The notes below the pieces were generated by a model that was not told the DNA's origin, made no database searches, and worked only from the letters and a program-made list of their open reading frames with translations. Shown piece by piece: positions 40,501-48,138 of a stretch of DNA of 64,000 bases. This DNA comes from an uncultured Bacteroidales bacterium (lineage in GTDB: Bacteria > Bacteroidota > Bacteroidia > Bacteroidales > Muribaculaceae), in the NCBI GenBank assembly GCA_947573135.1, contig CANPDU010000005.1, positions 1 to 64,000 of the forward strand, in the 5' to 3' direction. The position numbers were made by a program, and so were the translations under genes. Within the stretch, counting starts at the first letter, position 1, and every line of letters begins with the position of its first letter.

Positions 40501-42050
40501 CCTCGCTGTCGGTGGAGGAAAGCCGCCGCAAGCAGACCGCAGAGGAAGTTCAGGCGCAGATGGACGCGGCCACGCCCGGAAACGCCCTCTACGGTAACGA
40601 GGAAGCCTTGCAGCAACGGCTTTTCGAGATTAAGATGAAGTATCTCGCGGAGATGCGCGACGCATATACCCAAGACAGCGAAGAATATCATAATTATGTG
40701 GTGCAGATGGAACAGGCCGAGGACGCGGAGCGTCTGCGCCGTCAGAAGTTGTTGGCGCAGCGCGTGGCCGAGTGGCGCAAGCAATACGAGTATCAGGAGG
40801 CCGGGAAACGCCTCGGACTTGAAACGCAGTTGCTCGACGAGGCGTATGCGGCTGAACTTATCTCTTACGAGGATTATCTTCAGGCGCAGCGCGATCTGAA
40901 AAGGAAGTATGCCGACGAGTATATGCCCGAATCCGCAAAACCATCGCAGGGATCGGCGGCGCGGACGGCTCTTGCCAAGAAACGGGAGATGGATATTGTG
41001 GCATCGCTCGAAGCGCAGGGCATAATCACCCACGAGGAAGCGGAGGCGGCAAAAGACCGCATCAGCCGCGCATACGAGAAAAAGGCCATAGAGGGCGTGA
41101 GGCGGTTAGGCTCCACGCACACCAACCAGTTGCTCGATATTTACGAGGCGTGGAAGAATTTCTTCGACAGCACCGAGGAAGACGGCGGCAACTGGGCGAC
41201 GCGCCTTGCCGCGCTCGCCTCGTCGGTGTTCGCCGTGATGACTGCCGGTATGCAGCAGTATTCGGAGTATGTAAGGGCGTGCGCAGACCTCGAAACCGCA
41301 AAGGTGGAAAAGAAGTATGACCGGGAGATAGAGCTTGCCGAGGGCAATTCCTACCGCGTCAAGAAAACGGAGAAGCAGAAAGAAAAGGAGCTTGCCAAAA
41401 TCAAAAAGGAGGCGAACCGCAAGATGTTCGTGATGCAGGTGATTCAGGCGGTGGCGCAGACGGCCACAAACGCCCTGAACGCTTACGGCTCCGCCGCAGC
41501 TATCCCGGTTATCGGCTATATCCTCGCGCCCGTCGCGGCGGCTATGGCCGTCGCTGCCGGAGCCTTGCAGATCGCGACCATCAAGAAGCAGCAACAGGCA
41601 TCGGAGGCGCAGGGCTATATGTCGGGCGGCTTCACCCCAGACGGCAGACCCGACGAGGTGGCCGGTGTGGTACACGCCGGGGAGTGGGTGGCGTCGCAGA
41701 AACTCGTGAAATCGCCGCAGACGAGGCCGCTCATCGAAGCCCTCGACTATGCGCAGCGCAACAACACTATCGGCGCGCTGACCGCCGCCGACGTGTCGCG
41801 CTCAATAACCGCCCCTATGGTGCTTGCCGCGCAGCCCCAGCCCTCGCCGGTGGTGAATGTCAACGTACCGCCGCAGCCGTCGGCACCTGCCGACGAAAGG
41901 CTGTGCGCAACCCTCGACCGCCTCGACGAAAGGCTTAACGAGCCTTTCGTTACCGTCAACACCGTTACGGGCGACCACGGCATACAGCGCGCACAGGAGG
42001 AATACGACCGCCTAATGCGAAACCGTCTGCCGAAATCAAGGAAACAGTAA
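37539..42050 (+). CDS. Tape measure protein
   Basis: 1503 aa. The N-terminal 140 residues are coiled coil. Residues about 150-460 form a TP901-type tape-measure core (YAEMEETLANTQKYTRM, then AFAATLDAHGQKVEMSATAL), followed by hydrophobic segments near 490-590, long coiled coils to about 1400 and a second hydrophobic stretch near 1320-1350. The C-terminus has the GFTPDGRPDEVAGVVHAGEWV motif common in siphovirus tape measures. It sets tail length; 1503 residues imply a tail of roughly 200 nm or more by the usual rise per residue. Confidence 0.92.
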   Translation: MANYNTSATVTLSVNGKQAQQMLKRLQNEAATLEKKIAKAATAGDKASMSKLQKELKQTNGLIQQLQSSAKTAEQVLSRMDRATPRELNKALRTLQSQLNGIQRGTAAWDAQIAKIKLLKAEIAKVNAQLAVGQTRWQRFNNWLNNCQTAIMGVVAAITGLVMAGRKAVNTYAEMEETLANTQKYTRMTAAEVLELNEAFKGMDTRLAREQLNLLAQEGGRLGYNTVQSVKEYVEAASIINVALVDLGEGATQTIAKLSNIFGMEQMFGVKDAMLKIGSTVNHLSQNCTAAKPFIVEFAQRMAGIGSTAKMTIPEIMAFAATLDAHGQKVEMSATALQRTIMELFKKPGEMAKKVGLETDAFIETLNRSTTEGVMMFLEALNRLGEDQALAVLSPLFQDLGLDGARVSSVLSNLSSHLDFLKWQLGEASQAFREGTSASNEYAIFNNTAQAAIDKARKRVTELAVELGEKLYPVMRHIYTSSSVFLRVLNQIVTFIIKYRTAILGIITVFAVYYSWLGLVKTAHVAYNIVVKSATALHNAWRIAVVLGRIAVLAFTQGIGAATHAFRLLTAAMSANPFGLILAAVTALVLVIKALCDRTSEYTKKMREAVNTAANFSKELAKEQRQLDELFGKLEACKRGTKEYKEVKDTIISQYGKYLRGLINERNEITDLTAAYRRLAAAARIAAKERAIQGAKDAAQETFDDAFSGLAKKLQEQLIAYGKSYKDAVRITNRVVIDLQTTGTIGQDIVGELQGIKGSLQDKWGWTAHPVNVVNEMIGTHTEYQTAMGEISNIERETNPLAGYSATELRRLIEDFEGHAGRGEGGTIIIGIDAPNPTTKRIAANEVADFLDEARARLSVLESPSADVVSGNPDFSLDDFTPYESEKDRKAREAEERRAAIKARKEFKQQLNVAKGEWEAGAAQNVSDYSAGLKSWTQFLLDKHNLEVKYFDDRLRIFEANNLQEDEDYQELLKKKAELQAEWLKKNASLSVEESRRKQTAEEVQAQMDAATPGNALYGNEEALQQRLFEIKMKYLAEMRDAYTQDSEEYHNYVVQMEQAEDAERLRRQKLLAQRVAEWRKQYEYQEAGKRLGLETQLLDEAYAAELISYEDYLQAQRDLKRKYADEYMPESAKPSQGSAARTALAKKREMDIVASLEAQGIITHEEAEAAKDRISRAYEKKAIEGVRRLGSTHTNQLLDIYEAWKNFFDSTEEDGGNWATRLAALASSVFAVMTAGMQQYSEYVRACADLETAKVEKKYDREIELAEGNSYRVKKTEKQKEKELAKIKKEANRKMFVMQVIQAVAQTATNALNAYGSAAAIPVIGYILAPVAAAMAVAAGALQIATIKKQQQASEAQGYMSGGFTPDGRPDEVAGVVHAGEWVASQKLVKSPQTRPLIEALDYAQRNNTIGALTAADVSRSITAPMVLAAQPQPSPVVNVNVPPQPSAPADERLCATLDRLDERLNEPFVTVNTVTGDHGIQRAQEEYDRLMRNRLPKSRKQ

Positions 42051-42067
42051 TCACCCAATCCGCTATA

Positions 42068-43855
42068 ATGGAAATAAGAATAAACGGACACGATGCAGTC
42101 CTCAAAACAGGCACCTCTTTCGAGTATATAGCCGAAAACCGTATGTTCAGCGGTTCGGACGGCTACACGTTGAGCATCACATTTCCGCTGAAAGACTGCC
42201 CGGAGAATATCGCCATTTTCGGCAACATCAACCGTGCGGACGTTATCGCCCGTAAGGTCATTTTCGAGTGCGAAATACGCCACGGCAAGTTTTTCAAGTT
42301 CGGCTCTATGGCGGTTAACGAAATCAACGCCTCGGAGGTAAAATGCCAGTTCCTCGAAGGGCGAAGCGAGCGCAATTTCTCGCAGACATTCGACGATATT
42401 TATATCAACGAGCTTGACTTGGGTTCGTGGCCGTCGGGCAAGCCCGACCCGGCAAAGGCGTGGCAACCGCTCTATTATCCCGATGCCGTTGCCCTGCCGT
42501 GGGTAAACGACTATTCGGGCAATATTCAGAATCTCGCCGAGTACACCGTGGACGATGCCTCGCAGAACAGGGGGCACTACTCGTGGCACGCCGACACTTG
42601 GGGGCTGTCGTGGCAGCCTTACCTTATCTTCATCGTCAGGAAGATATGTGAGGCTGTCGGATATTCCGCTGACCTTACGCGGTGGGAGCAGTCGGAGGAA
42701 CACCGCTGGCTCCTTGTGTGCAACTGCCTCCCTGCCGCGTGGTACACGCCGCAGTTCGCCCGTGCCCTGCCGCACTGGTCTGTCGCGGAGTTCTTCGAGA
42801 AACTGGAGCTTTTCTTGGGGGCGGAGTTCGAGATAAATCACCGCGCCAAGACGGTGGACTTCGCTTTCACACACGAAGTCATGGACGCTTCGGGTACGGT
42901 GGAACTGCGCGACGTGCTTTCCGAACACTCCACGGAGGTAGCCGTGGAGGACGCGCAGTGCGAGTATGCCGAGGCTAAGAATCTTGTTTACAAGGAGTGC
43001 GACCACGCCGTTTGGAAATACTACTCTTGCGACTGGTTCATCAAGGCGTGGAAAGACCGTGCCGTTGTCTATGAATCGCTGAACGAGCTTTTGGAGGCCA
43101 ACAGCGTATGGCGCACTTGGGACGGCCAGCACCACCGCAACAGTCAGATCGACCGGCTGCTTTATGCCAAAGACGCGGACGCTTATTTTGTTATCCGCGC
43201 CGTCAGCCGCTCCGCATACTTCGACCGCGTGAGGCTCCGCTTCAACTACAAATGCGTGTTGCAGCCCGTGAATCTTTTCGGAGGCCGTATCGTAGACGAG
43301 AGCGTGGACGCAGACCAAATCGAAATCGAGTTTGTTCCGGCGCGTATCGACTACACGGAGGAAAAGTACGGGCGGTGCCTGTTCCTTTCTTTCTCCGGCT
43401 ACGACGAGGACAACGGCACAGGGGAGGACGAAAGCAGCTATCCTTTTATGCAGACCTATTCGATACAGAGCATCGAGGCCGGGGAGAAAGAGAAGAAAGC
43501 CGAGTATTACGACCGTATCTATGTCGGCTTTTGGGACGGGGCGCAGAACACTCGCGGCAAGCTCCCTTATCCGCAAGTGGAGGATATAGAAATAATGGAA
43601 GACTGGAGCAACTTTCAGTATCTCCATTTCAATATGCGCCTCAATAACCGCCAACTCAACAGCCGCCGGATTGTGCATCACATTGACACAGCAAAGAAAA
43701 CTACCTTTAAGTTCATTGCCGACGCTATCCCGAATGTCAGGAGCGTGTTCGTCATACACGGCAAGAAATACATCTGCGAAAAAATAACCGCGACCTTCTC
43801 CGAACAGGGAATGTCGCAGTTACTCAAAGGCGTTTTCTATCCTATTACCGAGTAA
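42068..43855 (+). CDS. Distal tail or baseplate protein
   Basis: 595 aa directly after the tape measure. It is beta-rich at the start (MEIRINGHDAVLKTGTSFEY), with Trp/Tyr-rich central parts and no signal or enzyme motif. This is the position of distal tail and tail-tip proteins in siphoviruses. It ends 4 bp from the convergent integrase stop with no clear terminator between them. Confidence 0.7.
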   Translation: MEIRINGHDAVLKTGTSFEYIAENRMFSGSDGYTLSITFPLKDCPENIAIFGNINRADVIARKVIFECEIRHGKFFKFGSMAVNEINASEVKCQFLEGRSERNFSQTFDDIYINELDLGSWPSGKPDPAKAWQPLYYPDAVALPWVNDYSGNIQNLAEYTVDDASQNRGHYSWHADTWGLSWQPYLIFIVRKICEAVGYSADLTRWEQSEEHRWLLVCNCLPAAWYTPQFARALPHWSVAEFFEKLELFLGAEFEINHRAKTVDFAFTHEVMDASGTVELRDVLSEHSTEVAVEDAQCEYAEAKNLVYKECDHAVWKYYSCDWFIKAWKDRAVVYESLNELLEANSVWRTWDGQHHRNSQIDRLLYAKDADAYFVIRAVSRSAYFDRVRLRFNYKCVLQPVNLFGGRIVDESVDADQIEIEFVPARIDYTEEKYGRCLFLSFSGYDEDNGTGEDESSYPFMQTYSIQSIEAGEKEKKAEYYDRIYVGFWDGAQNTRGKLPYPQVEDIEIMEDWSNFQYLHFNMRLNNRQLNSRRIVHHIDTAKKTTFKFIADAIPNVRSVFVIHGKKYICEKITATFSEQGMSQLLKGVFYPITE

Positions 43856-43859
43856 GGAA

Positions 43860-45125
43860 TTACGCTGCTTCTGCATTTTTTCGAGGCCGACCGCGCCGTT
43901 TTGCCGTGGCAATTTCCGGCTTACGCCAATCCTTGCCGTAAAGTACCCAGTCAAGTACTTTTCGGTTGGCTTCATCTACCTTGCTCATATCATATTCGAT
44001 GTAGATGTCGGTTACTGTGTTGCCTCCATGACCGAGTGCTGCCGCTATTGTATCTTTGGGAATATCGAGGCTTGCGGCTATCGTAGCCCACGAATGGCGC
44101 GCCCAATAGGTTGTCAGTTCGTGAAGTCCGAGTTTTTCTTTCACGGCTTTCAGTCCTTTGCACAGATTGTTGTAGAAGTGGCGGTAATTGACGCAGCAGT
44201 CGAGATAATTTAGCAGATGTTTCTCTCCGCTGTATTTCTCAATTAAAGCAAGTGCCTCCGGCTCTACCTTAATCGAATAAGGGCGGTGTGTCTTGGCGCG
44301 AATGTAGTTGACGCGACCAGACACCATTTCTTCGAGGTTGCAGAGATCTACCACGTTTATGCCTATCAACATAAACGTAAGCGCGAAGAAATCGCGGTAT
44401 TTTTCCTCCCAGTCCTCCAATCCTTGCGCAGAGAATATGGTGCGGAGTGTTGTTATATCGAAGTTGCGCTTGCGTGTTGCCTCGCTCTTTATCTTGAAGC
44501 GGCGAAAGGCATAGGTGTTTGTTACCTCGTTGTCGATGGCGTAATTGACTACGGTACGAATGTTGCGCATATGTATCGCTATTGAGTTGACCTTGCAGGT
44601 CTTGGCCAAAAAGTCCTCGAACTTTTCGAGCCACGCAATTTTGATGTCCTCGAACTTCACTCTTGCGAGTTCTGCTTCTCCGAGCCATGCCACGAGGCGG
44701 CTGCGTGTCGCCTCATAGATTGCTTTTGTGCGACCTTGTTTGCGCCCTGTGAAGCGGTCGAACCATTTTATAAATGTGTTCGGATCTTCTTCCGGCTTTT
44801 CAACCTTTTCTTCTTTGGGTGCTATCTTGGCAAGAATGTAATCCTTTACATCTTTTGCCCTCATTCCGCTGATTAGCTCATCATCGAGTAATGAAATAAG
44901 CACCTTTTCCACCTCGACCTTGCGGCCTCCGATAAATGCGTTTAGCTGAAGCTGATTGGGGTGGTCTATTACTTTTTCCGTTACCGAATCCCACTGGTGT
45001 GGTAAAACGTAAACGTTCAGTGAGATTAACGAGGTCTGCCTGTCGTGGCAGATTGAGATTTTGAGCGGTGCAGCCTTTCCTTCTTTGGCTGCTCGCCTGT
45101 CGAGAATAATTTTTACGGTTGTCAT
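43860..45125 (-). CDS. int: Tyrosine-family site-specific integrase
   Basis: 421 aa from the ATG at 45125; an upstream extension only translates the arm-type repeats. It has an N-terminal arm-binding domain (KIILDRRAAKEGKAAPLKISI), a SAM-like core-binding domain (residues about 115-215) and a C-terminal catalytic domain with YWARHSW, ALGHG and the nucleophile Tyr in YIEYD. The position where the first catalytic Arg is expected reads LIGINVVDLCNL, with Asn in place. It recombines the phage with the tRNA-Ser core at 45419-45432. No consensus promoter lies between it and the tRNA. Confidence 0.93.
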   Translation of the reverse strand: MTTVKIILDRRAAKEGKAAPLKISICHDRQTSLISLNVYVLPHQWDSVTEKVIDHPNQLQLNAFIGGRKVEVEKVLISLLDDELISGMRAKDVKDYILAKIAPKEEKVEKPEEDPNTFIKWFDRFTGRKQGRTKAIYEATRSRLVAWLGEAELARVKFEDIKIAWLEKFEDFLAKTCKVNSIAIHMRNIRTVVNYAIDNEVTNTYAFRRFKIKSEATRKRNFDITTLRTIFSAQGLEDWEEKYRDFFALTFMLIGINVVDLCNLEEMVSGRVNYIRAKTHRPYSIKVEPEALALIEKYSGEKHLLNYLDCCVNYRHFYNNLCKGLKAVKEKLGLHELTTYWARHSWATIAASLDIPKDTIAAALGHGGNTVTDIYIEYDMSKVDEANRKVLDWVLYGKDWRKPEIATAKRRGRPRKNAEAA

Positions 45126-45179
45126 AACATTAAACTCAACTTCCGAACTGCCTTGACAGCCTTTCAAGCCCCCAAAAAT

Positions 45180-45239
45180 TTGCGTGCATGTTGCGTGCGC
45201 TTTGCGTGCAAGGCCATAATTTGCGTGCATGTTGCGTGC
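45180..45239 (-). repeat. Right arm-type integrase sites (TTGCGTGC x5)
   Basis: Copies are at 45180, 45191, 45202, 45221 and 45232, spaced 10-11 bp apart except for one gap of 19 bp. That is about one helical turn, placing them on one face of the DNA. They lie between the integrase start and the attachment core. Confidence 0.8.
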
Positions 45240-45327
45240 AGACCTCGGCATTTTTCGGCTTTATTCGGCTATTTTCGGCAATTTTTCCGTTTTTTTTAAT
45301 GCCGTTTCCGAGGGAGAAAAAGAAAGA

Positions 45328-45371
45328 AACACGTTGAATCAACGTTTTAATTCGTTGTCTTTCAACGTGTT
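45328..45371 (-). terminator. Phage-supplied terminator of tRNA-Ser
   Basis: An 11-bp outer stem AACACGTTGAA/TTCAACGTGTT encloses a smaller nested hairpin. On the minus strand it follows the tRNA 3' end by 5 bp and is followed by a T-rich run. It replaces the host terminator displaced to 94-141 and should stop tRNA transcription before the integrase. Confidence 0.75.
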
Positions 45372-45376
45372 CCTTG

Positions 45377-45464
45377 CGGAGTGAGGGGGATTCGAACCCC
45401 CGAGCCGCTTTTGGCGACTACACGCTTTCCAGGCGTGCCTCTTCAGCCACTCGAGCACCACTCC
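45377..45464 (-). tRNA. tRNA-Ser (anticodon GGA)
   Basis: 88 nt with acceptor stem GGAGTGG/CCACTCC-type pairing, anticodon stem CACGC/GCGTG around CTGGAAA, a long variable arm, T-arm GGGGG-TTCGAAT-CCCCC and discriminator G. The CCA end is not encoded. The 3' half from the anticodon loop on is phage DNA that rebuilds the tRNA; core site 45419-45432. Confidence 0.92.
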
Positions 45465-45504
45465 ATGGCTGCGGCGGAGTCTTTACCACTCGCGTTATCG
45501 CTCA

Positions 45505-45512
45505 CAAAGTTA
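45505..45512 (-). promoter_or_regulatory. tRNA-Ser promoter -7 box
   Basis: TAACTTTG reads on the minus strand about 40 bp before the tRNA. No clear TTG is seen upstream, which is common for stable-RNA promoters with strong upstream A/T runs. Confidence 0.5.
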
Positions 45513-45522
45513 CTAACTTTTT

Positions 45523-45553
45523 TTGAATTATCGGGGAATGATTGCTAAATTTG
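45523..45553 (+). promoter_or_regulatory. prfB promoter
   Basis: TTG (45523-45525), 20 bp, TAAATTTG (45546-45553), 50 bp before the prfB ATG. Confidence 0.65.
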
Positions 45554-45603
45554 TATTCTCATATCACCGTGTTTTTTATCAATTATTTGAATTATAATCA
45601 TAT

Positions 45604-46726
45604 ATGATTACTCAGGAACAATTAAAAGAGACTTTTGAGCGCAAGCTGGCGCTGAGGAGGTATCTTTGACATCGACAGCAAGTTAATACAGGTAGAAGAA
45701 GAAGAGCTCCGCACCCACGTCCCCGATTTTTGGGAGCACCCCAAGGAAGCCCAGCTCCAGATGAAAAAGATCAAGGATCTCCAGCAGTGGATCGACGGCT
45801 ACAAAGACGTTGAGTCGGCAGTCGACGAACTTTCTGTCGCATGGGACTTTATCAAGGAAGGTCTCGTCGAGGAGGACGAGCTCGACCGCCTCTATGCCGA
45901 CGCCATCGCCAAGATCGAGAACCTCGAGCTGCGCAACATGCTTCGTCGCGAAGAAGACAAACTCGGCGTAGTCCTCAAGATCAACTCCGGTGCCGGAGGC
46001 ACCGAGAGCCAGGACTGGGCCTCGATGCTCATGCGCATGTATCTCCGCTGGTGCGAGAAAAAAGGCTACAAAACGTCAATCGCCAACCTTCTCGACGGCG
46101 ACGAGGCCGGCATCAAGTCATGCACAATCAACGTCGAAGGCGACTTCGCCTATGGCTATCTCAAGAGCGAGAACGGCGTCCATCGCCTTGTGCGCGTGTC
46201 GCCTTACAACGCTCAGGGCAAGCGCATGACTTCTTTTGCGTCCGTCTTCGTCACCCCCCTTGTCGACGACACTATCGAAGTAAAGGTCGAACCGGCTCTC
46301 CTCTCCTGGGACACATTCCGAAGCGGCGGCGCCGGCGGTCAGAACGTCAACAAGGTCGAGTCGGGTGTCCGTCTGCGCTACCAGTTCACCGACCCATATA
46401 CCGGCGAGAAAGAAGAGATCCTCATCGAGAACACCGAGACCCGCGACCAGCCCAAGAACAAGGAGAACGCTCTCCGTCAGCTCAGGTCCATTCTCTACGA
46501 CAAAGAGCTGCAGCACCGCCTTCAGGAGCAGGCCAAGGTCGAAGCCGGAAAGATGAAGATAGAGTGGGGCTCACAGATCCGCAGCTACGTCTTCGACGAC
46601 CGTCGCGTAAAGGATCACCGCACCAACTATCAGACTTCCGACGTCAACGCCGTGATGGACGGTGAGCTCGACGGCTTCATCAAGGCCTATCTTATGGAAT
46701 TTGCCGCCTCCGAGGCGCAGGAATAA
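45604..46726 (+). CDS. prfB: Peptide chain release factor 2 with programmed frameshift
   Basis: The first 21 codons (ending RRYL) stop at TGA 45667-45669, and a +1 shift joins them to the main frame (DIDSK...). The shift site is canonical: AGGAGG, then TAT CTT TGA C. The full product is about 373 aa. It has the GGQ motif (RSGGAGGQNVNKV) for peptidyl-tRNA hydrolysis and the stop-codon-recognition region upstream. Release factor 2 reads UGA and UAA, and the in-frame UGA makes synthesis self-limiting. First gene of the host block beyond the tRNA. Confidence 0.97.
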
Positions 46727-46733
46727 TCGTTTG

Positions 46734-47648
46734 ATGGCAAATTTTCAGGTCAACATTCTCGGCTGCGGCTCTGCCACGCCTTCTGTCCGCCATATGCCGG
46801 CGTGTCAGGTCATCGACTTCCGCGATCGATTGTTCATGATCGATTGCGGCGAGGGCGCGCAGCTCCAGATGATGCGTCAGCGGCTCAAGTTTTCGCGCCT
46901 CTCCCATATCTTCATATCCCATCTCCACGGCGACCACTTCCTCGGCTTGCCCGGTCTGTTGTCCACTCTTGCCCTTCACGAAAAAGGCGGCACCCTCACC
47001 ATCCACACCTTCGATGAGGGCGCCCGCATCCTGCGACAGATCATGGCCGTTTTCTGCCGCGAGACATCGTTTGAGATCAACTACAACATAATCACGCCTT
47101 CCCGTGCCGTCATTTTTGAAGATCATGCCATTACGGTCGAGACCTTTCCGCTCTACCACCGTGTGCCCTGTGCCGGCTTTAAGTTCACCGAGAAGCCCAA
47201 GCCCCGTCATCTGCGCGGCGACATGATCCGTTTCTACAATATCCCCGTCAGCCGCCTTGAGGATATCCGGCATGGCGCCGACTACATCACTCCCGACGGC
47301 ACTGTCATCGCCAACGACCGTCTCACCACCCCTGCCGATCGCTCGGCCAGCTACGCCTATTGCTCCGACACTGTCTACAATCCGGCCGTGGCCGACGATG
47401 TCCGCGGTGTCGACGTCCTCTACCACGAGTCCACCTATGCCGACGACTTTGCCGCAAAGGCCGCTCCGCGCGGTCACTCCACGGCGCGAGAGGCCGGACG
47501 CATAGCCGCTGCCGCAGGGGTAGGGCGTCTCGTCCTCGGCCATTATTCCAAGGCCTACGACAGCGAGGAGCCTTTTCTCCGCGAGGCCTCCGAAGAGTTT
47601 CCCGATGTCATTGCCGCCCGCGAAGGCATGAAAATTGATCTGCTATGA
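46734..47648 (+). CDS. rnz: Ribonuclease Z
   Basis: 304 aa from the ATG at 46734, 7 bp after prfB. It is a metallo-beta-lactamase-fold tRNA 3' processing endonuclease. The zinc motif SHLHGDHFLG is at residues about 60-70; later ligands are seen in YHRVPCAGF, CSDT and HSTAREA. It cuts tRNA precursors after the discriminator base. Here that is relevant because tRNA-Ser lacks an encoded CCA. Its stop overlaps tadA by ATGA. Confidence 0.95.
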   Translation: MANFQVNILGCGSATPSVRHMPACQVIDFRDRLFMIDCGEGAQLQMMRQRLKFSRLSHIFISHLHGDHFLGLPGLLSTLALHEKGGTLTIHTFDEGARILRQIMAVFCRETSFEINYNIITPSRAVIFEDHAITVETFPLYHRVPCAGFKFTEKPKPRHLRGDMIRFYNIPVSRLEDIRHGADYITPDGTVIANDRLTTPADRSASYAYCSDTVYNPAVADDVRGVDVLYHESTYADDFAAKAAPRGHSTAREAGRIAAAAGVGRLVLGHYSKAYDSEEPFLREASEEFPDVIAAREGMKIDLL

Positions 47649-48121
47649 CCGATTCCTCTTCTCCCATAACTCTTGCCGACGACGAGCGCTACATGCGTCT
47701 TGCGCTTGCCGAGGCCCGGCAGGCCGCCGAGCTCGGCGAGATCCCTGTCGGAGCCGTCATCGTCACCGCTTCCGGTCGTATTGTCGGCCGTGGCCATAAT
47801 CTGACCGAGGCGCTTTCCGACGTTACGGCCCACGCCGAGATGCAGGCAGTCACGGCCGCCGCTCAGACCCTCGGCGGAAAATATCTGACCGGCTGCACCC
47901 TCTACGTCACTCTTGAGCCTTGCATCATGTGTGCCGGAGCGATAGGCTGGAGTCAGCTCTCGCGCATTGTCATCGGCGCAGATGATCCTCGTCGCGGTTA
48001 CTCGTCGCTGACCGTCCGATCGCCGTTTCATCCCCGCGCCACAGTCACCCGCGGCGTCTGTGCGGCCGAATGCCTCGCCCTCGTTCAAAACTTTTTCCGC
48101 GACCGTCGTTCCGAAAAATAA
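47645..48121 (+). CDS. tadA: tRNA-specific adenosine deaminase
   Basis: 158 aa. It is a cytidine-deaminase fold with the zinc site HAEMQ (proton-shuttling Glu) and PCIMCAGA. It converts A34 to inosine in tRNA-Arg(ACG). Length and motifs are typical. It overlaps rnz by 4 bp and precedes lpxB by 17 bp. Confidence 0.9.
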   Translation: MTDSSSPITLADDERYMRLALAEARQAAELGEIPVGAVIVTASGRIVGRGHNLTEALSDVTAHAEMQAVTAAAQTLGGKYLTGCTLYVTLEPCIMCAGAIGWSQLSRIVIGADDPRRGYSSLTVRSPFHPRATVTRGVCAAECLALVQNFFRDRRSEK

Positions 48122-48138
48122 TTACAGATCTTTCCACT

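Larger units (their letters stand above)
186..45432. mobile_element. Complete tailed-phage prophage in tRNA-Ser
   Basis: The element is bounded by a 14-bp direct repeat (tacacgctttccag at 186-199 and 45419-45432). Inside are a repressor, primase-helicase, capsid protease, major capsid protein, large terminase, portal candidate, tape measure, holin, amidase, spanin candidate and a tyrosine integrase next to the tRNA. The long tape measure and the absence of recognisable sheath genes suggest a siphovirus. No structural gene is visibly broken, so it may be inducible (inference). The gene order is unusual: terminase follows the capsid genes and the portal candidate lies about 10 kb further on. 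Several cargo genes are more AT-rich than the structural genes, which suggests separate acquisition. Confidence 0.93.

Noticed and set aside
41747..43759. 670-codon minus-strand open frame opposite the distal tail gene
   Set aside because: It is a shadow of the plus-strand tail gene, crosses the end of the tape measure, and has no start signal or recognisable domain. The same applies to 10470-11840 and 39258-41033.
45180..45239. CRISPR array from short regular repeats
   Set aside because: The repeats are 8 bp with 2-11 bp between them, far too short, and both ends of the prophage share them as integrase arm sites. No cas genes were seen.
45136..45342. Minus-strand open frame over the arm-type sites
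   Set aside because: It only translates the TTGCGTGC repeats; the integrase start at 45125 is better.
46692..47543. Minus-strand open frame opposite rnz
   Set aside because: It is antisense to a clear metallo-beta-lactamase-fold gene and lacks any motif. The same applies to 48085-49095 opposite lpxB.
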